DNA of 31,096 nucleotides, taken from contig JAQGDQ010000794.1 in assembly GCA_030141605.1 (NCBI GenBank), positions 1-31,096 of the forward strand. The letters are read 5' to 3'. Position 1 is the first letter of the stretch. The number at the start of each line of letters is the position of its first letter. Below, piece after piece: positions 1 to 31,096 of this stretch. Origin of the DNA: Tubiluchus corallicola. Lineage: Eukaryota > Priapulida > Priapulimorpha > Priapulimorphida > Tubiluchidae. Under the pieces are notes generated by a model, which saw only the letters and a list, made by a program, of their open reading frames with translations, ran no database searches and was not told the origin of the DNA. A program made the translations under genes and the position numbers.

Positions 1-2245
1 TATTTATATTACAGTAAAGACCAAGCGGGGTAAAAAATTACCCCGTGAAAATTTTTGTTTAATACGTGTTACTAAGTCGATAGAATGACCAACTAGCAAT
101 CAAGGTGCTCCTGGAAGGGCAAAATCAAGTTCTGGGTCAAGTTGTCTTAGATATCTGAGAGTAGGAAGGATAAAAAGAGGTGTTCCACCACTGCACTATA
201 TTGTTTGTGTTATATAATTTTTGCGTGTTTTAGCAAGTCTTGTGACATAATAAACTGATGATATTCACTGTTTAATTCTGAGGCATCCACTTCGTCTTCA
301 CTTGCTGGATCTTCAAAAAATGTATCTTCATCAGCTTCAAGCTTAGTCACCTGTATAGCAAAACTTCCCACCAAACGACTAAAATGAAGAAATGTTCACA
401 AAATTTAATATAAAATTTCTTCAGCAGATCAAATGACTTTGCAGAATTGCAGGCTGAATTTGAGGTTTGCAAAACTTCTTACTTGTCAAGGTAAACACAT
501 GGTGTTGTCAGAAAGAAACATAATGTAAAATAAATTCAAAATTTTGCCTACACAAAATACCAAACAGGCTAATAACTTACCCCACATCAGGTAGTATCTA
601 GCACTCGGGCTTTGTAAAAAAGCATGAATAACAGTTATCAACAAAACCAAGGTACAGTTGCATAACAAACTGGCAAATATTTAATCACTACTAGTTTGAA
701 AATTTTTCGTTGTACTCATTAGTATAAAAATGTGAGCAAACACAGCGGGGATAACTTTTTACCCCGCCTTTGTAGGATAATGGTTAAACCCGTATTTCAG
801 GTTTCATATCCAGAATTTTCTAAATCCTGTGAGAAAGCAATCAGAAAGGAAGTTATAGGCAAGAAAAAAATAAGCGTGTTGTGGCCGTGTATAGCAGCAG
901 CATTGTCATACGGAAGCCTAGAAGAGACATTGCATTATTTTTCTAAAGCGCTCGAGAAAATCTGTGGCCCTCCAGATAATATCTCGAGCTGACCAATGAC
1001 CAGATGTAATTAGTTAATATTAGAGATGAAGTTATTACGGGATAACCTGGGTTGAGTCACACAAAAACTTTGAAGTTTTAATAGACTGCTTACCATTGAA
1101 TCTCATATCTGGGAAAAGATGAACAAAGCTAAGAAGATAGTGAGGATAATAACTAGAGCCTTTACCTCTTTGACCAATAGTATGTTCATCTGTCTGTACA
1201 AATTCCTCGCAAAGGACCATCTTTCGGAGTTTTCGAGCTCAATCTGGCACCCAATCAATGATCAAATACATCCATCAGCTGGAACAAGTACAAAGATATG
1301 CGACAAGAAAGTTTAGTGATTTGAGAGAATTATAGTATAGTATAGTGACCAGAAAAAGTTCTTTAAATTGTCAACACCAGCTTACTACAGACTGAGAGGC
1401 GACATGATAGAGGCTTATAAGAACTTAATAAATATAATTTATATGATAAAGATGTAAGTTAACGGTTGCAGTTGAGAGCGCAGGTGACCAGATTGATCAC
1501 AAGAAGCCATTCATTAGGCCATTCATCAGTTATGCAAGTTCAGGTCTAATAAGTGTATGGAACTGAATCGTTTTTCACACAGACTTGTAGATTCGGAAAG
1601 TTTACCTATTAATATCGTAGGCGTAGCAACTGTAAGCATGTAATTAAGAGAAGAAAGATATATATAGCTAAATCACACGCGCACATGTGTGCACGCACGC
1701 ACGCACGCACGCATGAACACACATACATATGATGATAATGATAATAACCGAATTATACAAAAAATAATCAATTACAGCAAAAGATTCCATCAACTTAAAC
1801 TCCTCACGTAAAAGAAACGTCAAATGTTGCTTGTCAGGAGATGTTTATCGTAAGAAAAAGTTTCAATAATCATTGTTTATATAAAGTTAAACCACTATCA
1901 ATAGTTTTGTTGACACATTACTTTTTTATTCTTTTCTGCTATATTCGGAACAAACTTTTTCAGAAATTGTGACTAACTGCCTCTGTTTTCAGTAATGAAT
2001 AGATCGTTTTGCGTGCATTCTGTGATGAGTGATTTGCTCTATGTATTATAAACATTGTATTTAAAGGGAGCGTTAAAACGGTACATATATATATATATAT
2101 TTCAAAATACAAAAAAGTTACTCGGACACACGTTTGTGTTGTAAGAAGATTCTTTTTTTTTAGTTTTCTCAGGTTAAGTGACGTTTTTTGGTGGCTGACT
2201 ACAACTGAAGGTAATTTCGACTTCTGAAAATATTTTAATTTTTAG
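1..2245. other. Upstream region without recognised gene
   Basis: No gene family is recognised here. Two short palindromes with GCGGGG...CCCCGC ends lie near 25-45 and 743-768. There is a short (GCAC)n tract near 1690-1712 and a (TA)n tract near 2083-2100. Open stretches at 732-992 (+) and 1119-1316 (+) show no domain I know. If 2246-2517 is a real LRR exon, this stretch would be intron and earlier exons would lie further left. Confidence 0.5.
732..992 (+). other. Unrecognised 86-codon open frame
   Basis: An open frame of 86 codons, starting MSKHSGDNF and ending GPPDNISS. Its charged, mixed composition (lysine-rich middle, KALEKICGPP near the end) is more protein-like than the surrounding noise. 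It begins inside the palindrome at 743-768, which could mean it is part of a transposon remnant. I recognise no family, and chance is a real possibility. Confidence 0.15.
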
Positions 2246-2517
2246 ATGAACAAATGAGATGCGACTGCAGTTTAATCTGGATTGTTGTGCCACCATGGTC
2301 CAATAACAGTCGTACCAGGGTTGACTGCGTGTGGCCTAAAAAGGTTACTAATGCTAAACTTGAAGATTTTGAGTGTGATATACCACCAAATATGACAACA
2401 ACAACGACGACAACAGAAATAAATACAGATGAAATTCCAAACTCGTCAATGTTATCTGTATCCAAAATCATACCAGGCATCATGGTTGGTATTCTGATCC
2501 TCTTAGGGTTATTGTAG
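2246..2517 (+). CDS. LRR C-terminal cap + Thr stalk + hydrophobic tail (last exon or pseudogene)
   Basis: Seen: an acceptor-like TTTTTAG precedes 2246. The open frame then reads (D)EQMRCDCSLIWIVV..., RVDCVWPKKVTNAKLEDFEC, a Thr run, and SKIIPGIMVGILILLGLL followed by TAG at 2515-2517. The CDC...W...C...C spacing is the hallmark of an LRRCT capping domain, which closes the last repeat of extracellular leucine-rich-repeat proteins. A Thr-rich stalk and a membrane-like segment then follow, as in LRR surface receptors. Ending directly after about 16 hydrophobic residues, with small residues (NSS) 8-10 positions before, resembles a GPI-attachment signal. Alternatively it is a transmembrane helix cut by a stop. 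A different frame downstream reads as an acidic tail (see 2547-2677), which favours a frameshifted pseudogene or an unseen splice. No LRR repeats are visible upstream, so this is at best a partial gene. Confidence 0.5.
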
Positions 2518-2546
2518 TTTTTTGGGAAGGAAAAAATAAAAGCAGG

Positions 2547-2677
2547 ATAATGCGACTGGAGAGCCGCAAAATGCAACTGAAGAAACAAAAGAACCAGAAA
2601 CTGCAGAACCGGATAATCAGCAGGACACTGCCAAATCAGTTAATGCACATGATACAGTAGGCCGGTATACAGACTAA
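2547..2677 (+). other. Shifted-frame acidic tail after the LRRCT segment
   Basis: In the +1 frame relative to the LRRCT frame, the sequence reads DNATGEPQNATEETKEPETA and continues through NQQDTAKSVNAHDTVGRYTD to a TAA at 2675-2677. It looks like a hydrophilic cytoplasmic tail. AAGCAG just before it could act as a splice acceptor, or a deletion plus the TAG at 2515 could have separated it from the membrane segment. An AATAAA follows within 10 nt of the stop, so it fits as the original C-terminus. Interpretation is uncertain. Confidence 0.35.
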
Positions 2678-2683
2678 AGGATA

Positions 2684-2689
2684 AATAAA
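2684..2689 (+). terminator. AATAAA, candidate poly(A) signal for the LRRCT locus
   Basis: AATAAA lies 167 nt after the TAG of the LRRCT frame and 7 nt after the TAA of the shifted tail. The position suits a 3' end, but the hexamer is common in AT-rich DNA. Confidence 0.3.
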
Positions 2690-2699
2690 TTTTTAGAAT

Positions 2700-3390
2700 G
2701 CTGAGTCAGAATTTATTAATTTTTGTCAAAATGTTTGCAAGGAACCCTTGACATGCCTAAAGTGAAATTACGAACTGGCTGCTGATAATGTGAAAGTTTG
2801 CAAGCAAGACGTGACACTGACTTTGAAAGAAGTTGTTGTTGCTTCTTCTCTTTGCTTCAAGTACAATCTATTTCAGTATGAATGTGAACATGCTCGCTGT
2901 TGAAAGTTAGTAAATTAGTTTTAGTTACATAATATTTTGTTTAATTTCCCACACAAAAGCGTTATCTGTTACTGTTTATCTCAATACATTGTTATCGTTT
3001 TGAATTATGTGAATTTTTGCTGTTTGTTCTAAACCACCACGAGGTTTTGAAATTAATTGAATTGGAGCTAATTTCGTAGCGTGCATCTAGTAGCATGAAA
3101 TCGTTTTAGCTGCTTAAACAATGTAATCAGTAGACTTTATCACTGCTGACGCAGGTAAGTCAGGTGAGTAAGAAAGCCAGGCACTCCTGTTTACCAGCTC
3201 GGCTACCTAAATAACACGAGAAGCAACTTTGTGGTTCCCTCTAGTGGGGAAATAACAAAAAAATTAAGTAAGCAAATACATTATATGAACAATTTGCTCT
3301 ATACGCAGATGTCAGTAAGAATGCATTCTGGAAAATACGATTGGCACCATTTTGACGATAAGAGAAAGAGCGATATGAGAAAAAGAGAGA
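2700..3390. other. Intergenic, nothing recognised
   Basis: AT-rich sequence without a convincing exon, RNA gene or repeat. The + strand frame near 3231-3440 runs into the GA microsatellite and is not taken as coding. Confidence 0.5.
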
Positions 3391-3471
3391 GTGAAATCGC
3401 AAGAGAGAGAGAGAAGGAAGGGAGCAGAAAGAGAAAATAAAGAAATGGAGGGAGGGAGGATGAAGACACAA

Positions 3472-3561
<90 letters not shown>

Positions 3562-3663
3562 CGGGAGAGAGAGAGAGAGAAAGAGAGAAAGAGAAAGAGA
3601 GAGAAAGAGAGAGAGAGAGAGAAAGTGAGAGAGAGAAGAGTGAGAGAAGGGACAGAGAGAGTG

Positions 3664-3699
<36 letters not shown>
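3391..3699. repeat. (GA)n microsatellite block
   Basis: An interrupted purine-only (GA)n tract of about 300 bp on the + strand, with GAAA and GGGA interruptions and a short (CA)n stretch at its left edge (about 3469-3481). Long open frames here on both strands are artefacts of the dinucleotide repeat. Confidence 0.95.
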
Positions 3700-3703
<4 letters not shown>

Positions 3704-4033
3704 AGATTTAACTATATAACAATCTACGCTAATGACGTCTAATTACTGAAGAAAAGTTTACATCACTATTTAAAATGTTCTTGCATAAAAATTTTTTACT
3801 CTTATTCAACCTGACGTATAAACTGTATGCACATTTTATGAGAATCACATCAAAATAAATAATAAAAAGTCTAGTAGAAATCTGGCGCTCATATCATATG
3901 AAAAGTTAAACAGCTTCAGTGTTGATACATTATATGCAACCTTGAGTTTACTAAAATTGTAAGAATAAAAATGTCTCCAAGTGGACATACAATAAAAAGT
4001 AGTGCAGTAAGTATTAAACAATTATCTCTTCAC

Positions 4034-4036
<3 letters not shown>

Positions 4037-4082
<46 letters not shown>

Positions 4083-4088
4083 TGAGAG
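4037..4088. repeat. (GA)n microsatellite
   Basis: A short, nearly pure (GA)n tract with an AAAGAGTG interruption at its right end. Confidence 0.9.
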
Positions 4089-4089
4089 A

Positions 4090-5380
4090 GGTGGCAAGGT
4101 ACACAGTGTTCTAAACGACATGTCTTGGAAGATGGGCAGAAAGAAATGGTTGGCTTTCCTAGATAGATTTTTTTCATATTCTTGAATGCCAACGCTACCG
4201 CAATTCCGACAATTTGTCTCAACAGTTTAAAAAAAACAAAATTCTGTCGTGCTAATTAATTTAGAGAAAACAGATTACAGAACTACTACAACCTCGCCTT
4301 AGTGTTTTTACTGTTAGAAGATTATATAGACAAGATAATCAGGTAAACTGCGCCAAATAAATTTTAAAAATCGGAAGGGAAACATAAAGGGAGAGGAAAG
4401 GGGACTTTAAATTAATTCGCAAGGAATTTTCCAAAAGAAGTTATAGTAGTTAGTATTACGCTTTTTGTTTGAAAGACTTATGCAATTGGAAAAAATAAAT
4501 TAATAATTTCAAAGTTCACGCTAACTAGTAAAACGTCATTGACTCACCTTCCCATTGTGCACTCCTGGTTCACTACAGAGCATATCATTGATCTCACTGA
4601 CAATATGAATTAAACTTTTACTTAGTTAGTGAAGTGTTGACTACATGTTTCCAACGACATGTCGTCAAAATGCCTGCGCCTAACCGGTCATCGCGGGAGT
4701 TTAAATTTACAAGTTTTATACAACGTTACTGCTAACGCAAGCCCTGTGTGCAATAATGTAATAAGTAGGTGATTTCAAGACGAATTTTTTAAGTTCTATT
4801 TATGAAAAGTGTTTTGTAATGCTTTGAGTCAAGTTACCTGTCAAATGATGTTGTCTCAGGCTTCGTATTATAAAGAATCATGTGTGTTAGTTACTTCCTC
4901 AGGTGTTGACACGGTGACTTTGTTGACACATCCTCCACAGATTGGACTAATTTTGCTCAAAATGTCTGTTTACTAATATCTTCTTATCGCTTAATCAGTT
5001 TACCTCCAAAGTCTATGCATATTTTAATGTCGTAGTGGTCAGGAACTATGACGGAGGTTACACGTGGCTCTATAGTATCATTTTAGTACGTTCACACCTG
5101 ATCATTTTGCGGAATAGTTTGTCTTTGTAATAATTATTTCTTGTGAAAAGACCGCAAAGCATCACAATAATGGTGAGATACTATTGAATTTTATCATTAA
5201 TAATCACTTACGTGTCACTTAAGTTTGACATAGCGACGCTAGCCAAGTTAGCAGTAATTATCGTTAAAATATTAAGGCTGATAATTTAATGTTGTACATT
5301 TTACAGAAATTTGATAATTTGTTTTAAGAATAATTAGTAGCAAAAATATCCTAAAGAGAAATGTGCGAGAAAGCAGTCAT
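4090..5380. other. Intergenic, nothing recognised
   Basis: About 1.3 kb of AT-rich sequence between two GA arrays. No exon with family similarity, RNA gene or long repeat was seen. A promoter or 5' UTR exon of the transporter could lie here but cannot be identified by eye. Confidence 0.5.
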
Positions 5381-5381
5381 G

Positions 5382-6000
<619 letters not shown>

Positions 6001-6234
6001 GAGAAGGGAGAGATACGAAGAGGTGAGAGAGTGTGGGGAGCAGTTTTTGAATTTATTTTTTATTTCAAATTCAAGGTGTATAGTATGGAAAGGAAGAAAA
6101 GGTGAGTAATGAGAATGTGTGTGAGAGAGAGAAAGAGAAACAGAAGAGGAAGATATAGAGGGATAAGTGCTTAATGGGAACAGAAATTCAATGTGGCCTT
6201 TAGAATTTACGAAAGAGTTTTCTAAAAACTGTAA

Positions 6235-25860
<19,626 letters not shown>

Positions 25861-26083
25861 CTTTGTCACGTCAGTAGCTGTGTTACTTACTTTGTGAAGT
25901 GTGTTTCTGACAAACAAATGTTTCTACATATCTCTGGGAAGTTCGCAGTAACTTCAAAGCCTTTCAACGCTTTTCCCAGACTTGGAGAAAACATTGATCT
26001 ACTTGGAAGTAACACTCTTCGACCTGGAACAGCGTACCATTGAAATGAATCAGCTGGCTTCCTTCCAAACGTCAGAAGCACAA

Positions 26084-26690
26084 GCGTTAAAGCACAAGAA
26101 AACCCTCCACTTACATAAACTTTAAAAAATTGAAATTTTATGCCACTTACCTGCTGCCTTTTGCGTGCGGGCTTTAATGCTGTATAAAACTTGTGAATTT
26201 AAACTCCCACGATGACCGTTAGACGCGGCCATTTTGACAATAAGACATTTGAAACTAGTTTAGATAACATTGAGTAACTTTTGAAAAAATAATCAGAGCA
26301 TTCGTAGCGCACACGTCACTAACTAAATAAAATTTTGAATTACTGTATCTTGTCAATGAAATTAAAAATACGTTTTTGATTAGTAAGTGGTGCACCCTGG
26401 AGGGTAAATCAGCGACATTTTACCAATTGGTAAAATCATCTTAAATAATTAATAATTTTCTTTTTTAGTTACATAGGCCTTTTAAGTAGGTAAGCGAAAT
26501 GCTAAATAACATAACCTAACGCGGAAATTTTTTGTGACATATTTTAACATTTCCTTTTCTTCCTGTGATTTACGTTCGCGTATGTGACGTCACGTAATGG
26601 CGCCGACGGAACAGTTTTGCGGAGATTTGGCGATTTTTCTGAAACTTACTTCAGGTGTCCCTTTTCTTGTCCTTTAAGGCAGGTCTATTG
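26084..26690 (+). repeat. Dispersed repeat R1, copy 2
   Basis: Same order of shared blocks as copy 1 at 15109-15785, including AATCAGAGCATTCGTAGCGC, CGACATTTTACCAATTGGT and TGACGTCACGTAATG. It lies in the 3' flank or 3' UTR of the transporter, in the same orientation as copy 1. Confidence 0.8.
26326..26331 (+). terminator. AATAAA, candidate SLC6 poly(A) signal
   Basis: The first AATAAA after the transporter stop, 466 nt downstream. It lies inside repeat R1 copy 2 (copy 1 has CTAACTAAG at this place), so the transporter may use a transposon-supplied 3' end. Confidence 0.3.
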
Positions 26691-26950
26691 TGAATTTTCT
26701 GACTTGAACTTCGACAAATGCGCCTTGATAAGCAGTTACGTAGAAATGTTGGTGAAAAGTATTTAGTCTTCTAGGAGATTCTTCTCGAAGCCAAAGATGC
26801 TAAAGCTTGTTACACAATGTTTGGCACAGCGATTTTGCTTTAGGGACTTAAGCTGAACATTTAAGCGATCAAACTTTAATTGTGCGATTTTAGTATTTAT
26901 AGTATTAGTCATGTATCCATCAGGTTTTCCCTGAAAGTAATCCAAAATGG
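26690..26950. other. Short intergenic stretch, nothing recognised
   Basis: AT-rich sequence between repeat R1 copy 2 and the pyrimidine-rich minisatellite; no feature seen. Confidence 0.5.
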
Positions 26951-26959
26951 TTAGTTTGT

Positions 26960-27538
26960 TTTCTCATTTTACCTCTTTCTAGTTATCACTTTTCATTTTA
27001 CCTCTTTCTAGTTACCTCTTTGTAATTATCTGTTGTAGCTACCTCTTTCTAATTACCTCTTTATAGCTACCTCTTCCTCAGTTTGCTCATTTTACCTCTT
27101 TCTAAGTACCTATTTGTAGTTATCTTTTTCTCATTTTACCCATTTTACCTCTTGCTAATTACCTCTTTCTCATTTTACCTCTTTCTAGTTACCTCTTCCT
27201 CATTTTACCTCTTTCTAGTTACCTCTTTGTAATTATCTCTTTGTAGTTTCCTCTTTCTCACTTTACCTCTTTCTAATTACCTCTTTGTAGCTACCTCTTT
27301 CTCAGTTTGCTCATTTTACCTCTTTCTAATTACCTATTTGTAGTTATCTTTTTCTCATTTTACCCATTTTACCTCTTTCTAATTACCTCTTTCTCATTTT
27401 ACCTCTTTCTCATTTCACCCATTTTACCTCTTTCTAATTACCTCTTTGTAGTTACCTCTTTCTCATTTCACCCATTTTACCTCTTTCTAATTACCTCTTC
27501 CTCATTTTACTCTTTTTACCTCTTTTAATTACTTTTGT

Positions 27539-27585
<47 letters not shown>

Positions 27586-28095
27586 CTTTGTCTCAGTTTG
27601 CTCATTTTACCTCTTTCTAATTACCTTTTGTAGTTATCTTTTTTCATTTTCCATTTTACCTCTTTCTATTACTTTTTTTTTTTTTTTTTTACCCATTTTA
27701 CCTCTTTCTAATTACCTCTTTGTAGTTACCGCTTTCTCATTTTACCCATTTTACCTTTTTCTAATTACCTATTTGTAGTTATCTTTTTCTCATTTTACCC
27801 ATTTTACCTCTTTCCAATTACCTCTTTCTCATTTTTCTCATTTTACCTCTTTCTAATTACCTCTTTCTCATTTTACCCATTTTACCTCTTTCTAATTACC
27901 TTTTTGTACCTACCTCTTTTTCATTTTTCTCATTTTACCTCTTTCTAGTTACCTCTTTTTCATTTTTCTCATTTTACGTCTTTCTAATTACCTCTTTTTC
28001 ATTTTTCTCATTTTACCCATTTTACCTCTTTCTAATTACCTTTTTGAACCTACCTCTTTTTCATTTTTCTCATTTTACCTCTTTCTCTCACATTA
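26960..28095 (+). repeat. 1.1-kb pyrimidine-rich minisatellite with poly(T) tracts
   Basis: Irregular arrays of CATTTTACCTCTTTCTAATT and ACCTCTTTGTAGTT variants, almost free of G on this strand. Pure T tracts occupy 27540-27585 and 27672-27690. Units combine in different orders with a loose higher-order period. Confidence 0.95.
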
Positions 28096-28099
28096 CTTC

Positions 28100-29800
28100 A
28101 TTCTAGTTAGCTATTCCCGCTGCATATTCTCGACAATTTCTTTGCAATAGACGTGTTACGTAAACTTGCCGTTTAAACAACATGTTATGGTTTTCTAAAT
28201 ATGGAGACTGCTTTAGGGTGGTTAATCAACTTAATTTGTTGATATAGAAATGGTATTCTTACGCAGTGTTTAAAAACAAAAGCCAATAGGTGTCAGACGG
28301 AAGTTAGGTGATAATACTGACTGGATGATAATGTGGCGACATCTAGAATCAAAGAACGATAAATTTGCTTTAGAAATTTGTGATGATCTTTCACTGCAAA
28401 GAATATAAGGGAGGCATTCGGTTCAAATACGTACTGATCGCTTTATATATTTGCAACTAGGAATTTTTATGGATACGAGTTTTGTGTTAAAATATATTCT
28501 TATTGCAAGATATACGTTCTTATTGTACATCTATCGTTAATAATCATACAGCTTGTTGTTGATAGGGCGTAGGTATACTTTTTGGTCTATGAAATTTTAT
28601 TATAACCATCTCTGTAAATGATTGTACATATTAATTATTTACAATAAAAATTACAAACAACTACAAGTAGCTTGCTTTGCATAATTTTATATTTTATATA
28701 GTAATGTGTTCGTTATTGGAAAAAGTTAAATAGATGCTTTTTAGTTAGATAGATGGATAGATTAGTTTTTTGTCCCTTCAGCCTCTCTACATTAGACATC
28801 AATGAGCTGACGTGATTCTTACTTACCAGTTGCTCCATGACCTTGTTGATTATGACTGCAGACGTCTTTTTGTGTTGTCTAATGATACAAGGCTTCGTGG
28901 ACATAATTTAAAGTTTAGAAAATCACAAGTTGGACTCAACTTGCGTTTGTACAGTTTTGCGTGTCAAGTAATAAATGTACGAAACTCTGCCATTTGAAGT
29001 CGTAAATACCCCTAACTTAACTACAGTGAAAGAACTTTTCATTAATCGCCACTGAAAGCTTTCAACGTCATCTCATTGCGTCACTATAACGTCTGACGTC
29101 ATCTCATTGCGTCACTAAAACGGCGCAACTGATTAACGTACGCGAAGATTGAAATTTATTCTAATTTATGCTAAGTAGCTGCTTTTGTTCATGCCTTAGA
29201 TGAGGCCTATTAACTGGCATTAGGGAGGCTATCAGTTCTAAGCGAAAACGAGTAAATTTCGCAAAGAAAATTTGCCAGTGGCATTAAAAAGCATTTGTAA
29301 AGCAATTACCTGTCGGAATTATTTAACCCTTGCTTTCCAAAATTGTAGGACTTTTCAGTTTATCAGTTTTACTTGTTTACTGCTTTAGTACTGATTAATA
29401 ATCAGTGATTATGTTCAATTTCATCAAGTCAATTCTTTAAAATATTCTGTTTCTCTCTTATAATGCATTTGTCGCCTTGATGGCAGTTTTTTTACGTGAC
29501 AGTAAGAGTGACTCGCATCACGTTACCATGTCTCTTCATTTGTCGCCTTGATGGCTGTTTTTTCGTTACTATCACATCATTTTATGTGACACGCTGATGA
29601 TAGTACTTTCCATCACTGTTACTCGATGAATCTGTAATGTGATCTTTATCGCTCTACTACAATCTCATTTCATATGGAATCTATCACTGCATTTTTTCAT
29701 GAACCAGTAATGTTAATTTCCATCATTTGTTCATCCTTTTCCGAAATATGGGGAATAATGGCTGAATGTTTCTTCTATGAAAATAATTGCTATTATGACA
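28100..29800. other. 3' intergenic region
   Basis: No gene recognised. Two small direct repeats are present: CGTCATCTCATTGCGTCACT at 29067-29086 and 29098-29117, and CATTTGTCGCCTTGATGGC near 29466 and 29538. Confidence 0.5.
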
Positions 29801-29804
29801 CACA

Positions 29805-29937
29805 ACCTTGTATATAGTCAAGCAGTTATTTTGACTATAGGCATCAAGTTTGCCACCTTGCATAATTAAAATCTTGTATATAGTCAAGCGTTTAATATTA
29901 ACTATAGGCATCAAGTTTGCCACCTTGCATAATTTAA
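29805..29937 (+). repeat. About 67-bp direct repeat, two copies
   Basis: Each copy runs CTTGTATATAGTCAAGC ... ACTATAGGCATCAAGTTTGC CACCTTGCATAATT. The first copy also holds a perfect 9-bp inverted repeat (TATAGTCAA and TTGACTATA) around a short loop, which is partly lost in the second. Confidence 0.9.
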
Positions 29938-30099
29938 AGATGTTGCCTAATATCGTAACCATGGCTGTCCATGTATAGATAACGTTTGAATATACAATCA
30001 ATTAAATATGGCTGAAATATGTGTCGCCATGTTGTTAAAAATTAGCTTCCCACCACCTGGTCACTATCGGCATGGGAGGGGGTCAATTCTATTATGAGC

Positions 30100-30449
30100 A
30101 CTTTTGATGCTTCGAATCATTAAAATGTTTTGAGCGTACTTTGAACAATTACGCTTCTTAATTAAAGAACCATTGGTGCTTCAAATCTTTACAATGTTTT
30201 GAGCGTACTTTGAACAATTACGCTTCTTAATTAAGGCAACATTGGTGCTTCAAATCATTAAAATGTTTTGAGCGTACTTTGAACAATTACGCTTCTTAAT
30301 TAAAGAACCATTGGTGCTTCAAATCTTTACAATGTTTTGAGCGTACTTTGAACAATTACGCTTCTTAATTAAAGAACCATTGGTGCTTCAAATCTTTACA
30401 ATGTTTTGAGCGTACTTTGAACAATTGCGCTTCTTAATTAAAGCACCAG
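30100..30449 (+). repeat. 69-bp tandem repeat, about 5 copies
   Basis: Unit anchors (GCTTCRAATC) lie at 30109, 30178, 30247, 30316 and 30385, exactly 69 bp apart. Each unit contains ATGTTTTGAGCGTACTTTGA, ACAATTACGCTTCTTAATTA and AAGAACCATTGGT. Copies are almost identical, so the array is young. Confidence 0.95.
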
Positions 30450-30599
30450 AAATAGAAATTATTATTAATGATTATTGTTTTCAATCCCCCTCCCCCTGCT
30501 CTTCAGAAAATTCCTCCTCATCGGCTCGGTAACTGCCGCCTCACAAACATCCAGCATCATCAGCATCGTGGTCTCTCTATCTTATAAATAGTTAGTTTT

Positions 30600-30965
30600 T
30601 ATGCTCAACTTGTATACGATACAGTGCAACTAACTTAACATACTGTAGCTTATACAATATACTGCAGTTTTTAGAATACTGCAGCTTATAGGATATGTAA
30701 CAATTAATAGAATATATTACAGTTTGTATGATATATTGCAGATTCTAAAAATACATCGTCTTATAGGGGATACGTTAACATTTAATAGAATATATTATAG
30801 TTTGTATGATATATTGTAGTTTGTTGAAGGTTGCAGTTTCTAGAAATATCGCAGCTTATGGGATTGTTATAATTAATAGAATATACTGCAGCAGCTGTGA
30901 TGCATTGCAGTTAACAGAATCTTGCAGCATATATTGCACTTTAGAATACAATGCATTGCAGAAAA
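30600..30965 (+). repeat. Degenerate TGCAG / ATAGAATATA repeat region
   Basis: Short motifs TACTGCAGTT, GCAGCTTATA, TTAATAGAATATA and GATATATTGCAG recur irregularly at roughly 30-70 bp spacing. It is likely an old, diverged minisatellite. The remaining bases to the window end show nothing else. Confidence 0.55.
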
Positions 30966-31096
30966 TTTGTGTTGAATGTCAACTTTAAATATTATGCTAA
31001 ATATGTAAGCACTTTTATATTGACTCTATCTTTAATGTTAAAATCCGAGAAAAACTGCAATGTATTCCGCTGATGATGCTGAAGTTCTAAATTGCA

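Noticed and set aside
29723-30001. 92-codon minus-strand frame with internal repeats
   Set aside because: The protein repeat comes from the 67-bp DNA repeat; there is no domain or supporting splice signal.

Overview
This is eukaryotic (metazoan) genomic DNA: AT-rich, with GT-AG introns, microsatellites, minisatellites and decayed transposons. The dominant gene is a 13-exon SLC6-family sodium/chloride-dependent transporter on the + strand (about 6235-25860). All 12 exon junctions keep frame, giving 622 codons from the first splice-defined residue, or 643 if the ATG at 6235 is the true start. The AT-richness, the SLC6 and class C receptor families, and the non-LTR and hAT-like repeats suit a marine invertebrate. 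A tunicate or another invertebrate deuterostome is only a guess; the sequence does not settle the species.

Layout. 1-2245: no recognised gene. 2246-2690: an exon-like LRR C-terminal cap followed by a Thr-rich stalk and a hydrophobic segment; it is either the last exon of a leucine-rich-repeat surface protein or a decayed copy. 2700-6234: intergenic DNA dominated by (GA)n/(CA)n arrays. 6298-25860: the transporter, whose introns hold nearly all other features. These are a 71-bp-arm inverted repeat and (ATT)n tracts (intron 2), a 57-60 bp tandem repeat (intron 3), a complete non-autonomous hAT-like element with 14-bp TIRs and 8-bp target duplication carrying a 1.2-kb minisatellite (intron 4), non-LTR retroelement fragments (introns 2, 6, 10), a cluster of GCATTACG-rich inverted repeats (intron 7), and two families of dispersed repeats shared between introns and the 3' flank. 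25861-31096: 3' flank with a dispersed-repeat copy, a 1.1-kb pyrimidine-rich minisatellite and a 69-bp tandem repeat.

The most notable arrangement is a nested antisense gene in intron 11 of the transporter (22130-23659, minus). It is a single-exon, 509-aa secreted Venus-flytrap protein related to the ligand-binding domain of metabotropic glutamate (class C) receptors. It has no cysteine-rich linker and no seven-transmembrane part. An AATAAA lies about 40 nt after its stop and a TATA-like site about 150 nt before its ATG, so it looks like a complete stand-alone gene. Its amino-acid backbone-binding positions are largely kept while positions that grip the glutamate side chain are changed. A soluble amino-acid-binding protein nested inside an amino-acid-type transporter is the candidate undescribed system here; any functional link between the two is inference.
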